Below, piece after piece: positions 53,098-61,815 of a DNA stretch of 64,000 nucleotides. Both the position numbers and the translations under genes were made by a program. The notes under the pieces were generated by a model. It did no database searches. It worked only from the letters and a program-made list of their open reading frames with translations, and was not told the origin of the DNA. This DNA is from JABDMH01 sp964428345 (GTDB taxonomy: Bacteria; Bacteroidota; Bacteroidia; Chitinophagales; Saprospiraceae): the NCBI GenBank assembly GCA_964428345.1, contig CAYRYD010000014.1, positions 1-64,000 of the forward strand, read 5' to 3'. The stretch's first letter is position 1. Each line of letters opens with the position of its first letter.

Positions 53098-54105
53098 TTA
53101 GGCTTTATTCTTTACCTTGATAATTTCGGCCATAATACTCAGGGCAATTTCCGCCGGACTTGCGGCCCCGATATCCAGGCCGATAGGCCCTTTGATTGAA
53201 TCAATTTTTTCCTGAGTGAACCCGGCATCCAACAACCGGCTGATTCTTTTCTGATGTGTTTTTTTACTCCCCAGGGCACCGATGTAAGCCACCCCGGAAT
53301 TTAAAAGGATGTGGAGTGCCTGATCGTCAATTTTAGGGTCATGGGTCAGTAATACAGCGAAGACTGAATCGTTTAGATTAATTTCGGGCAAGGCATCCGC
53401 CGGCCACCGTCGCATTAATGCTTTCTCCGTTACCAAATCCTGGAGACTTTCATAAAACAATCCACGTGGATCGATGACCGTGATTTTAAAATCCTGCAGC
53501 TTTGCCAGCGTAATCAAATCCCGGGTAATATGAGCAGCACCAATGATGACAAGATGGTTTTTAGGAGGGAATACATGAAAAAAATACTCCTGATCTCCCA
53601 ATTGTTCTTTCTGACTTATTTTATACTGCAGGATAACAGCCGCTTTCTCATAAATCGTATCCTCCAGTGTTCCCAACTGAGTTTCATCCGTATAAAATCC
53701 GAGGGTCTCATCTCCATATATCAGTATACAACCATGGTCTTCAGAAAGACACCGTTCAAACTGGTGCCAGATCATTGTCCCATCGCTCGTGCGATTAAAA
53801 AAAGGCTGTACCAACACGGAAATTGCCCCACCACAACTCAGACCGACGGACCAGGCCTCATCGTTCGAGACGCCAAATTTTAGTTTTTTGGGTTTCCCGG
53901 TCTGTAAGACTTCCTTTGCAGACTTCACTACCTGCCCTTCCACACAGCCGCCACTCACTGATCCAATCATTTTTCCCGTTTCATCGACAATCATACAGGC
54001 GCCCACCCCTCGGGGTGCCGATCTCCAGGTTTCTGTCACGGTTGCTAAAGCAAATTCTTTTCCGCTGTCGAGCCAGTTTCTGATATCTTGGAGAATATCC
54101 AGCAT
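53098..54105 (-). CDS. xdhC: XdhC/CoxI-family protein
   Basis: 335 residues. The N-terminal XdhC/CoxI domain (ETWRSAPRGVGACMIV, SVSGGCVEGQVV, GLSCGGAI) is followed by a Rossmann-like domain (VIIGAAHITRDL, GALGSKKTHQKR, GLDIGAASPAEIALSIMAEI). XdhC binds molybdenum cofactor and inserts its sulfurated form into xanthine-dehydrogenase-type enzymes. No target enzyme is in the window. Confidence 0.92.
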   Translation of the reverse strand: MLDILQDIRNWLDSGKEFALATVTETWRSAPRGVGACMIVDETGKMIGSVSGGCVEGQVVKSAKEVLQTGKPKKLKFGVSNDEAWSVGLSCGGAISVLVQPFFNRTSDGTMIWHQFERCLSEDHGCILIYGDETLGFYTDETQLGTLEDTIYEKAAVILQYKISQKEQLGDQEYFFHVFPPKNHLVIIGAAHITRDLITLAKLQDFKITVIDPRGLFYESLQDLVTEKALMRRWPADALPEINLNDSVFAVLLTHDPKIDDQALHILLNSGVAYIGALGSKKTHQKRISRLLDAGFTQEKIDSIKGPIGLDIGAASPAEIALSIMAEIIKVKNKA

Positions 54106-54285
54106 TGTTTGGAAATTTATCTGATTTTATAAAAAATAAACTTTCACGTTCATGTGTTCATTAAAGTCGAAAGGAATTAGTATTTCTTCATCCAATTAAC
54201 AGAAAAAGTGGTTTGGAGTCTTATGCTGATTCTATCAATAGATTTTTCTGCTCAAGTGCATCATTAAATAATAACTCATTCAAAC

Positions 54286-55245
54286 TCATTCTTGATTATT
54301 ACTGAGCCATATTACTTTTTGTTCCGACACATTTTCCTGCCCCAGGATATTCCGGTACAACTCCGGTTTTCTGGCCATCAGATAACGGTGACCACCGGCC
54401 TGGGTCAACTTCTCCCGGGTTAGCGTGGCGATGGTCACGTCGTCACCCAGTACACGGCATTCGGTCAAAACGTCACCAAAAGGGTCAATGATCATCGAAC
54501 ATCCATTCTTAAGCTGATCGTCATCCATGCCGATTGGATTGGAGAATACGACGTATACCGCATTGTCATAGGCTCGCGCAGGCAACCATTTCATCAGCCA
54601 GTCCCGCCCTTTCATACCATCAAATTCGAGGCGAAGGGAAGTGGGATCATTCTCCCGGTTTTCCCAAAGGGCCGGATCGACAAATCCTGCACCGGGCCGG
54701 GTAGAGGGCGTACACATCGTAACATGCGGCATCAGAATGATTTCGGCGCCCAATAACCTGGTTGCCCGCACATTCTCGATAATATTATTATCATAGCAAA
54801 TTAAAATACCAAATTTCCAACCGTAGAGATCAAAAACAACATATTCATTGCCGGGTAGAATATGGGGATTGATAAACGGATGAATTTTTCGATAGCGAGC
54901 GATCAGTCCGTCTTTGTTAACACCTACATAGGCTTTATAAAGTCCGCCGTCCCGGTCTTTCTCGAAAAGTCCGGCGAAGACGACAATATCGTTTTCCCGG
55001 GCAATTTCCGTCAATTGCCGGATACTATCGCCTTCCGGCAGGTATTCAGCCAGATCCAGCATCTGTTCTTTGGAAAGATGCCTTGCAAAGGTATATCCGG
55101 TGATGCTGCACTCGTGGAAGGCAATGACCCGGGCTCCTTTCGATGCGGCATCCTGTGACAACCGGTGGATCACTGCCAAATTATACACTTTGTCACCACT
55201 CCTGTTTTCAAATTGGGCAGTGGCAACTCTCAGATTGTTCATCAT
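54286..55245 (-). CDS. Nitrilase-superfamily carbon-nitrogen hydrolase
   Basis: 319 residues from the ATG at 55245 (or 318 from the next); the frame extends 12 codons upstream. The catalytic triad is Glu in AFHECSITGY, Lys in RYRKIHPF and Cys in ILICYDNN. The family cleaves C-N bonds in amides, nitriles or ureido compounds. The C-terminal half (LNGC.. as NGCSMIIDPFGDVL) is typical. Substrate is unknown; a single-gene unit. Confidence 0.9.
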   Translation of the reverse strand: MMNNLRVATAQFENRSGDKVYNLAVIHRLSQDAASKGARVIAFHECSITGYTFARHLSKEQMLDLAEYLPEGDSIRQLTEIARENDIVVFAGLFEKDRDGGLYKAYVGVNKDGLIARYRKIHPFINPHILPGNEYVVFDLYGWKFGILICYDNNIIENVRATRLLGAEIILMPHVTMCTPSTRPGAGFVDPALWENRENDPTSLRLEFDGMKGRDWLMKWLPARAYDNAVYVVFSNPIGMDDDQLKNGCSMIIDPFGDVLTECRVLGDDVTIATLTREKLTQAGGHRYLMARKPELYRNILGQENVSEQKVIWLSNNQE

Positions 55246-55428
55246 CTTACCTTGATTCGACAAGCATTTAAAGATCATCAAATGTACATAAACTCATGAT
55301 GAACCTGGATGAAAGGGAAACAGTCTCGTTCTTATTCCGGAAAAAAGAACTGTGACATTCTTAGCCGGATTGAAGACAAAAATAACAGCAGAAAAATCAA
55401 AGATGCCATAAAAAGTACGCATTGAAAC

Positions 55429-55896
55429 CTAATCGGATTCGAAGGTGAGCGAGACAATCTTCCAGGTACCATCGTGCTTTAAAAGGGAAAACAAATCGGT
55501 ACCCTGCCATTCCGACAGATGCTGTTCGGTTCCGAAAATCGCATTATATCTGGCCCATACCCGGGCGAGATTACCGCGGACCTCGATCTCCGCACTCAAG
55601 AGTCTCTCTTCGAACACCGGTTGACTGTCCGGTCCATCCGGTGTCTGACGGATGAATTCATCGATCGTCACATTATGCACTTTCGACACCGTATCACCGG
55701 GTTTCTGCCAGACCGTGGTAATGGTGCCACCCTCCCAGAAATAGGTCCTGAAAGTGATCCAGTCCCGGCTACTGAAATCTTTGTAATAATTTTCAATAAA
55801 TCTCCGGATGATATCCTCTTCCCCGGATCTGTCGACAAACTGACAACCAAACAGACTCATCGTCATTACACCAACAATGACCAGAAATCTTTTCAT
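55429..55896 (-). CDS. NTF2/SnoaL-like lipoprotein
   Basis: 155 residues from the ATG at 55896, with lipobox SLFGC. The mature part is one NTF2-like cone (FIENYYKDFSSRDWITFRTYF at the start and DGTWKIVSLTFE at the end), as in DUF4440-type proteins. Such domains are small-molecule binders or enzymes; no catalytic residues are certain. Probably outer-membrane or periplasmic. Confidence 0.8.
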   Translation of the reverse strand: MKRFLVIVGVMTMSLFGCQFVDRSGEEDIIRRFIENYYKDFSSRDWITFRTYFWEGGTITTVWQKPGDTVSKVHNVTIDEFIRQTPDGPDSQPVFEERLLSAEIEVRGNLARVWARYNAIFGTEQHLSEWQGTDLFSLLKHDGTWKIVSLTFESD

Positions 55897-56199
55897 GCAA
55901 TATGGGTTCATTCAGTCTTCCTTACTTCAGTTGATAGAAATGGTGCAGGCACCATTATCTCATCAGTACTGTCGGGATTCTTTCAGTAAAGTTAATAGAT
56001 TCTCATTTTTGATGTCATGATTACCGGTTTAAACATTGCCGGTGTGGCTCGGTTATTCAATCCAACTCAGAACCTGGGATGTACAAGAGTGGGGCCGGTA
56101 ATTCACCAATTTTTCTCCGGAATAATCAGTAATTTACTCTTGCATTCGTTGACTTGCATCCAAAAATCTGCAACCAATTTTTATTCTACCCGACCAGAT

Positions 56200-57138
56200 A
56201 TGAAGCGAAAGACATTTATTAGAAATGCCGGATTGAGCGCCTTGGCCGGAGGTGTTGGAAACCTTTTTTCGGTATCGACACCACGTCAAATTTTTCCAGA
56301 ACCCGTCCATCGCATCAAACTGGCGGTTTCTTCTTATTCGTACTGGCACTTTCGCCCACCTAAAATAACCATTCATGAAGTGATTGAAAAAGCGGCCCAA
56401 CTCGGGGTGGAGGGGGTGGATATCCTGCACCGGCAAATGGACAGCGAAGAGCGGGAATATCTGATGTCGATCAAGCAAAAAGCATTTGAACAGGGCATTG
56501 ACCTGATCTGCCTGTCCATCCATCAGGATTTTGTCGATCCCCTACCGGAGGAGCGGCAAAAAGCAGTTGATCACACGCTCCATTGCATTGACCTGGCCTA
56601 TCAGTTGGGAATACCGTGTATCCGGCTGAACAGCGGGCGCTGGAATACGATCCAGTCCTTTGATGATCTGATGACCAAACGGGGTGAAGAACCACCGATT
56701 GCCGGATATCAGGAAGAGGACGCTTTCAACTGGTGTATCGACGGCATTCAGCAATGTCTGGGACGGGCGCAGGAAAACGGTGTTTTGCTGGCCCTCGAAA
56801 ACCATTGGGGCCTGACCCGCACCGTGGAAGGATTATTGAGAATTGTGCAAACCATCAATTCACCCTGGCTGGGAGTCTTAATGGACACCGGCAATTTTCT
56901 GGAAGACCCCTATGAAAAGCTGCAACAGATCGCTCCATACACCCGGTTTGTCCAGGCAAAAACCTATTATGGTGGTGGCGAATGGTACACCCTGGATCTG
57001 GATTACCGGAGGATCAGCAGAATTTTACAGGAGGCAGATTACCGGGGATATGTCGCCATCGAGTTTGAAGGGAAAGCTCCGGCTGATGAAGGCGTAAAAA
57101 AGAGTGTTGCACTGCTCCGGGAAGTCCTGAAAGGGTGA
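56200..57138 (+). CDS. TIM-barrel sugar isomerase/epimerase-like protein with Tat-like signal
   Basis: 312 residues from the ATG at 56200; the longer open frame from 56017 adds unrelated sequence before MKRKTFIRNAGLSALAGG, a typical twin-arginine-like start. Barrel motifs are LAVSSYSYWHFRPP, GVDILHRQ, LLALENHWGLTRT, GVLMDTGNF, FVQAKTYYGGG and YVAIEFEGK. The Glu, Asp, His set fits a xylose-isomerase-like metal site. It is the third such protein in the window. Confidence 0.87.
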   Translation: MKRKTFIRNAGLSALAGGVGNLFSVSTPRQIFPEPVHRIKLAVSSYSYWHFRPPKITIHEVIEKAAQLGVEGVDILHRQMDSEEREYLMSIKQKAFEQGIDLICLSIHQDFVDPLPEERQKAVDHTLHCIDLAYQLGIPCIRLNSGRWNTIQSFDDLMTKRGEEPPIAGYQEEDAFNWCIDGIQQCLGRAQENGVLLALENHWGLTRTVEGLLRIVQTINSPWLGVLMDTGNFLEDPYEKLQQIAPYTRFVQAKTYYGGGEWYTLDLDYRRISRILQEADYRGYVAIEFEGKAPADEGVKKSVALLREVLKG

Positions 57139-57349
57139 TGGTGAAAAATATTTCCGGCGATAACCAGCTGACTGTCAACAATCCGGCCTGAAATTTGCAA
57201 CTACTGTTAATAGAGACCAGAGCATATATTATTTTTTTTAATATTTTACGCTCCAGTTACGTTACGGCCTTTCGAATCATTTTAAATATGCTTTGATTTG
57301 ATTGTCGTTTCCCGTGGTGAAATGAAGCCCACCATTGAGAAATTGAACA

Positions 57350-58420
57350 ATGAGACCATTAGAGAAGGAAAAGATCATTGCGATCTTTTGGATACTGCTT
57401 TGCCTCACCGGGACCAGTCTGTTTGCACAGACGCCTCCCAATCTGACCACCGGCCTGAAGTGGAATGAATGGTATTATGTTACGACAGTGGCGGCGATCC
57501 AAAACCAGTTTAATGCCGGCCGGCGACATGAAGAATCCAACCTGAATTTGACGACTGGTATTCTGGGAAATTTATCCCTTCCATCCGATTTTCTCCAGCT
57601 TGATTTTAAGGAGCAGGCACTCCTGCTTCTCAACGCCGAAAGAGAAGCCAGGCACAATGTCAATTATTCCAATGGTCTGGCCCTGGGTTTACCCTTTGAA
57701 GGTTGCGAACTGGACCTGTCGGTCGTTGCCCAACGGCATGCCGACGACATGCAAACCAATGATTTTTTTGGTCATACCAGCTCGGGCGGGCAGTCGTCTA
57801 ACACCAGGATTACCAGTGCTTTTCCATCCTGCACCGAAGGCACCTCCGAAAATATCGCGTGGAACAGCTTCACTGGTAGTGGTTTTATCGCCGGTATTCC
57901 CCTTGCCATTTACAATTTTATTTACGACGATGCCTGCTGTCTTTGGGGCCACCGTTCCCTTTGCCTGCGACAATCGGCCAATACAAACAACTATAACGGA
58001 ACTTCCCGGTTTGGAATGGTAGGATTCGGACGTTCGACCGGTGCCAACGGTGATTATTTTGTAATGGACTTTTTTGATCCAAAACCAGTTTGTACTTACA
58101 ATGAAACGAACTTTGAGAGTGGACAATCAGGGGGTGACTGTCCGGAAGATATCCGGCTTTCGGGTACAATAGAATCAGGAGTATACCAGGCTTCCAAATC
58201 GGTATCCTCTTCGGGTATGATACCCACGACCAATACAGTAGAATTAATTGCGTCCAACAGTGTGACCCTGGATCCGGTCTTTGAAGTTCAGCTGGGGTCT
58301 GAACTCCTTGTTGAAATCGGCGATTGCGGATCAGCCCTAAAAACGCAGGGACTGTCGAATGGCTGGATAGAAGAAAATCCGACCCTGGTGGGAGGGCTCC
58401 CGGTTTTCCGGATGGAATAA
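57350..58420 (+). CDS. Secreted CAP-domain protein
   Basis: 356 residues with a signal peptide ending FAQ (residue 27). The CAP/SCP domain (about 85-250) has the expected tetrad candidates His130, His142 (FFGHTS), Glu167 (TSENIA) and His201 (LWGHR). A C-terminal repeat-like part (SGTIESGVYQASKSV... TVELIASNSVTLDPVFEV) resembles a beta-rich module found at the end of secreted Saprospiraceae proteins. Ends with Cys pairs. Bacterial CAP proteins may bind sterols or lipids or act as proteases; none is proven here. Confidence 0.88.
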   Translation: MRPLEKEKIIAIFWILLCLTGTSLFAQTPPNLTTGLKWNEWYYVTTVAAIQNQFNAGRRHEESNLNLTTGILGNLSLPSDFLQLDFKEQALLLLNAEREARHNVNYSNGLALGLPFEGCELDLSVVAQRHADDMQTNDFFGHTSSGGQSSNTRITSAFPSCTEGTSENIAWNSFTGSGFIAGIPLAIYNFIYDDACCLWGHRSLCLRQSANTNNYNGTSRFGMVGFGRSTGANGDYFVMDFFDPKPVCTYNETNFESGQSGGDCPEDIRLSGTIESGVYQASKSVSSSGMIPTTNTVELIASNSVTLDPVFEVQLGSELLVEIGDCGSALKTQGLSNGWIEENPTLVGGLPVFRME

Positions 58421-58563
58421 AGTTCACAGGTAGTCTATCGAACTTGTTCTTGCAGAAATTACCGACCAGAATTATTGAAATAAAAATAACCACTGCCAAA
58501 CGCTTCCGGTTGTCCAGTCTTCCAATTTCCTTTAGCTTGGTCCCTTAATTTCAAAACAAAAAA

Positions 58564-59511
58564 ATGGATCACATTCCGACCCGGGAAGATATTTCCATCA
58601 CCCACCGGACTATCCAGTCCTACATTCATCGTACTCCGGTTTTCGCCAACCAAACCATCAATCGCCTGACCGGGGCGCAGATCTACTGCAAATGCGAAAA
58701 TTTTCAGAAAGTCGGAGCCTTTAAGATGCGGGGAGCCAGCAGTGCCGTCTCCGCTCTCGATGACGACCTGAAGTACAAGGGCATTGCCACGCATTCGTCC
58801 GGCAACCATGCCCAGGCAGTGGCCTTATCCGCCAAAATGCACGGCATTGAAGCGCATATCGTGATGCCGGAAAATGCCCCTTCCATCAAACGTCAAGCTG
58901 TCGAAGAATACGGCGCCACGGTCTATATCTCCGGCAATCTGATCAAAGACCGGGAGCAAAAAATGAAGGAAGTACTCGAAAAGACCGGCGCGACCTTTAT
59001 TCACCCCTATAACGATTACAACATCATTTCGGGTCAGGCAACCGCCGCCAAAGAACTCCTGGAAGAGTTCCCGGAACTGGACAGTGTCATAGCCCCGGTG
59101 GGTGGTGGTGGTTTGCTCAGCGGAACTGCCCTCTCGACCAGGTACCATGACCATACTATCCAGGTCTACGGTGCTGAACCCAGACTGGTCGACGATGCCG
59201 CCCGTTCTTTCAAAAGCGGTAAGATTGAGACCAATCAGCGTATTGACACCATCGCCGATGGATTAAGAACCATGTTGGGAGATAAGACTTTCGGGATTAT
59301 CACTCAATTTGCTGACGACATCCTCACTGTCGAAGAAGAAAGCATCATCAGAGCAATGCGGCTGATCTGGGAGCGCATGAAGATCATCGTCGAACCCTCC
59401 GGTGCCGTACCGCTGGCCGCCGTACTCGAACATTCCGACCTTTTCGCCGGGAAGAAAGTGGGTCTGATCCTTTCCGGAGGCAATGTCGACTTGCAGGATT
59501 TACCATTTTAG
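58564..59511 (+). CDS. Threonine dehydratase / serine racemase-like PLP enzyme
   Basis: 315 residues, fold-type II PLP enzyme without the C-terminal ACT-like regulatory domain of biosynthetic IlvA. Schiff-base Lys54 is in GAFKMRGAS, with SSGNHAQA and the phosphate loop VGGGGLLSG. Short forms are catabolic threonine dehydratases or serine racemases and are not feedback regulated by isoleucine. Which of these it is cannot be read from sequence. Confidence 0.92.
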   Translation: MDHIPTREDISITHRTIQSYIHRTPVFANQTINRLTGAQIYCKCENFQKVGAFKMRGASSAVSALDDDLKYKGIATHSSGNHAQAVALSAKMHGIEAHIVMPENAPSIKRQAVEEYGATVYISGNLIKDREQKMKEVLEKTGATFIHPYNDYNIISGQATAAKELLEEFPELDSVIAPVGGGGLLSGTALSTRYHDHTIQVYGAEPRLVDDAARSFKSGKIETNQRIDTIADGLRTMLGDKTFGIITQFADDILTVEEESIIRAMRLIWERMKIIVEPSGAVPLAAVLEHSDLFAGKKVGLILSGGNVDLQDLPF

Positions 59512-59598
59512 CGAAGGGCAGCTAAACCAGGCTATTCGATCATCGAACCAACGCCTTTTGAGCACTGCAGGACCCAGGAGAGTAGCGTATAAACAGCA

Positions 59599-60243
59599 TC
59601 ACGGTAATGGTCGCACCATAATACTGCGGTACATGACCTTACTGCCCGGATCATGGGCCTGAAGGGCAAAGGTACCGCTGGAAATGATCCGGTTTTTGGT
59701 GCCTTCCTCCCTCAGCGGATTGGCCGGTTCGGTATAATCGATTACCACCACATCATTGATCTTGATGATCACCCTTTTTCCTTCCACTTTGATGTACTCA
59801 GTATACCATTCGTTGTCTTTGACGTATGTTTCCTTTACGTCTACAATGGAATACAAACTGCCGGTACGGCGCCAGTCAGACTGCGAGTTATTGACCTGAA
59901 CCTCGTAACCTTTGGAAGGCCAGCCCTCCGGTTGATATTCGGTATGAAAGTAAATGCCCGAATTAGACCCCGGAAAAGTCATCACTTCGGCCTTAAATTC
60001 AAAGTTCTTAAAATTGTGGTTTTGCACCGGACCGTCGTAAAAAGCATGAGCCCGGCTACCATTGGTCACAATCGCCCCATCCTCCACCCGGATGGATAGG
60101 GGATTATCCGATATTTTCCAGCCACTCAATGACTTGCCGTCGAACAGGGAAATCCAGCCTTTGCCATCATCTTTTTGCATTTTGCTGGCCGAATCACAAC
60201 CCAACACCCCGATCAGGGCTGCCAGCAACAGAACATGTTTCAT
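59599..60243 (-). CDS. DUF1080 (3-keto-disaccharide hydrolase-like) lipoprotein
   Basis: 214 residues with lipobox VLGC (Cys16). The lectin-like DUF1080 domain is recognised by ISLFDGKSLSGWK, GSNSGIYFHTEY, KGYEVQVNN and DPGSKVMYRSIMVRPL. Some members hydrolyse 3-keto-glycosides during sugar degradation, others may just bind glycans. The exported TIM-barrel proteins elsewhere in the window would suit the same pathway. Confidence 0.9.
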   Translation of the reverse strand: MKHVLLLAALIGVLGCDSASKMQKDDGKGWISLFDGKSLSGWKISDNPLSIRVEDGAIVTNGSRAHAFYDGPVQNHNFKNFEFKAEVMTFPGSNSGIYFHTEYQPEGWPSKGYEVQVNNSQSDWRRTGSLYSIVDVKETYVKDNEWYTEYIKVEGKRVIIKINDVVVIDYTEPANPLREEGTKNRIISSGTFALQAHDPGSKVMYRSIMVRPLP

Positions 60244-60284
60244 GCGTCTTTAATTTGAGGGGAAGATAGGTAAATTTTGGAAGC

Positions 60285-60364
60285 GGTTGACTGGCCGAGT
60301 AGTTAAGGCGGATACAATGGACATATCGGTATCTCCAGGGAGGTGCTCAAATACCTGTCAATCC
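60285..60364 (+). other. tRNA-like sequence, probably a degenerate class II tRNA
   Basis: GGTTGAC (60285-60291) can pair with GTCAATC (60357-60363), 7 bp with one G-T, like an acceptor stem 80 bases long overall. Immediately after it, TG-GCC-GAGTAGTTAA-GGC is an excellent tRNA-Ser/Leu D-arm. The rest is poor: the anticodon stem is 4 bp with a C-A mismatch, no U33 is in place, the T-loop is six bases without TTC, and no CCA is encoded. It is therefore more likely a relic than a working tRNA. Confidence 0.35.
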
Positions 60365-60413
60365 AGTGTGACTGGCGTCACCAGAAATAAATTAACACGT
60401 GGATTAATCTTCG

Positions 60414-60421
60414 TATCTTTG
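60414..60421 (+). promoter_or_regulatory. Bacteroidota -7 element of the RhlE-like helicase gene
   Basis: TATCTTTG fits TAnnTTTG and is followed by C, as is common in the phylum. It lies 31 bases before the ATG at 60453. No clear TTTG is at -33. Confidence 0.55.
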
Positions 60422-60452
60422 CATTCTTGTTACAAAACGATCATTCACATCG

Positions 60453-61685
60453 ATGACTTTTAGGGATCTCAATCTGCATGAATCGTTGCTGGAAGCCATC
60501 TCATATATGGGATTTGAGACACCCACACCAATCCAGCAACAGGCGATACCACAGATTTTAGCCGGCCGGGATGTACTGGCCTGTGCACAAACCGGAACCG
60601 GAAAAACCGCCGCTTTCATTTTACCTATACTGGATATGTTGTCGGGAATGACCGATCATTCGGTCAAAACATTGGTGATTGTACCTACCAGGGAACTGGC
60701 AATTCAGATCGATCAGCAGATTCAGGGATTGGGATATTTTGTCAATATCGAATCGATTGCCATCTATGGTGGTGGTGACGGATCGGAATGGGATCAGCAA
60801 AAAGTAGCCCTGACCAAAGGGGCAGACATCATTGTGGCTACTCCCGGCAAATTCATTTCACATCTGAATCTGGGATATGTCAAACTGGACAAAGTACGGC
60901 ACCTGATCCTGGATGAAGCCGACCGGATGCTCGACATGGGTTTTCATGATGACATTCAGAAAATCATGTCCTTCTTGCCGAAGCAGCGTCAAAATCTGAT
61001 GTTCAGTGCTACGATGCCGCCGAAAATCAAGCAACTGGCCAAGAAAATCCTGAGTGATCCTTTTGAAATCACCCTTTCGCTCAGCAAACCGGCTGAAGGA
61101 GTCTTGCAAGCCGCCTATATGGTTCATGAAGACCAGAAGGCTCCATTGATCAAAAGTCTGATCAGCGGTAAAAAAGAGTACAAAAGCATCCTGATTTTTG
61201 CATCGACCAAAAAGAAAGTCAATCAGATTTCCCGGACCCTGCAGAGTGGCAGCAATGAAGTCGCGGAGATTTCTTCCGATCTGGAGCAAAATGAACGGGA
61301 AGAGGTCCTGGCTAAATTCAAGTCGAAACAAATCCGGGTTCTGGTGGCCACCGATGTATTAAGCCGGGGAATCGACATCAAGGATATCAATCTGGTGATC
61401 AATTACGACGTGCCTTCGGATGCCGAAGATTATGTACACCGGGTAGGAAGAACCGCCCGGGCAGAAACCACCGGGGTCGCACTCACCCTGATCAACGAAG
61501 AGGATATTCCAAAATTTGCCCGGATTGAAAAACTGATTGAAGCCGAAATCATGAAAATCCCCCTGCCTTCCGAATTCGGTCCGGCTCCGGTTTGGGATCC
61601 GCGGGCCAGGCCCCGGCGAGACTTTGGCAGAAAAAGCCAGAAACCCAGAAAAAAACAAGCCCACGGTAGTCAAAGAAGGCGCTGA
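60453..61685 (+). CDS. DEAD-box RNA helicase, RhlE-like
   Basis: 410 residues. Motifs in order: Q motif (TPIQQQAIP), I (AQTGTGKTAAF), Ia (PTRELAIQ), II (LDEADRMLDMG), III (FSATMP), V (DVLSRGIDI) and VI (HRVGRTAR). The short basic C-terminus (RRDFGRKSQKPRKKQ) binds RNA nonspecifically. It unwinds short RNA duplexes in ribosome assembly or decay. A second DEAD-box gene follows 130 bases later. Confidence 0.94.
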   Translation: MTFRDLNLHESLLEAISYMGFETPTPIQQQAIPQILAGRDVLACAQTGTGKTAAFILPILDMLSGMTDHSVKTLVIVPTRELAIQIDQQIQGLGYFVNIESIAIYGGGDGSEWDQQKVALTKGADIIVATPGKFISHLNLGYVKLDKVRHLILDEADRMLDMGFHDDIQKIMSFLPKQRQNLMFSATMPPKIKQLAKKILSDPFEITLSLSKPAEGVLQAAYMVHEDQKAPLIKSLISGKKEYKSILIFASTKKKVNQISRTLQSGSNEVAEISSDLEQNEREEVLAKFKSKQIRVLVATDVLSRGIDIKDINLVINYDVPSDAEDYVHRVGRTARAETTGVALTLINEEDIPKFARIEKLIEAEIMKIPLPSEFGPAPVWDPRARPRRDFGRKSQKPRKKQAHGSQRRR

Positions 61686-61815
61686 CCAGGCTGGCATGGC
61701 CCGTCATCCGTGATTGCCTCAGGATTTTCTTCTTATTTATCTCATCTGTTTGAAACAACGGAATCAGCATTTGGAAAACTTTTTCTTGCTCACCGTTGTT
61801 GGTTAAAATTTCTAC

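Noticed and set aside
60285..60364. Functional tRNA gene
   Set aside because: No U33, broken anticodon and T arms; kept only as a tRNA-like relic.
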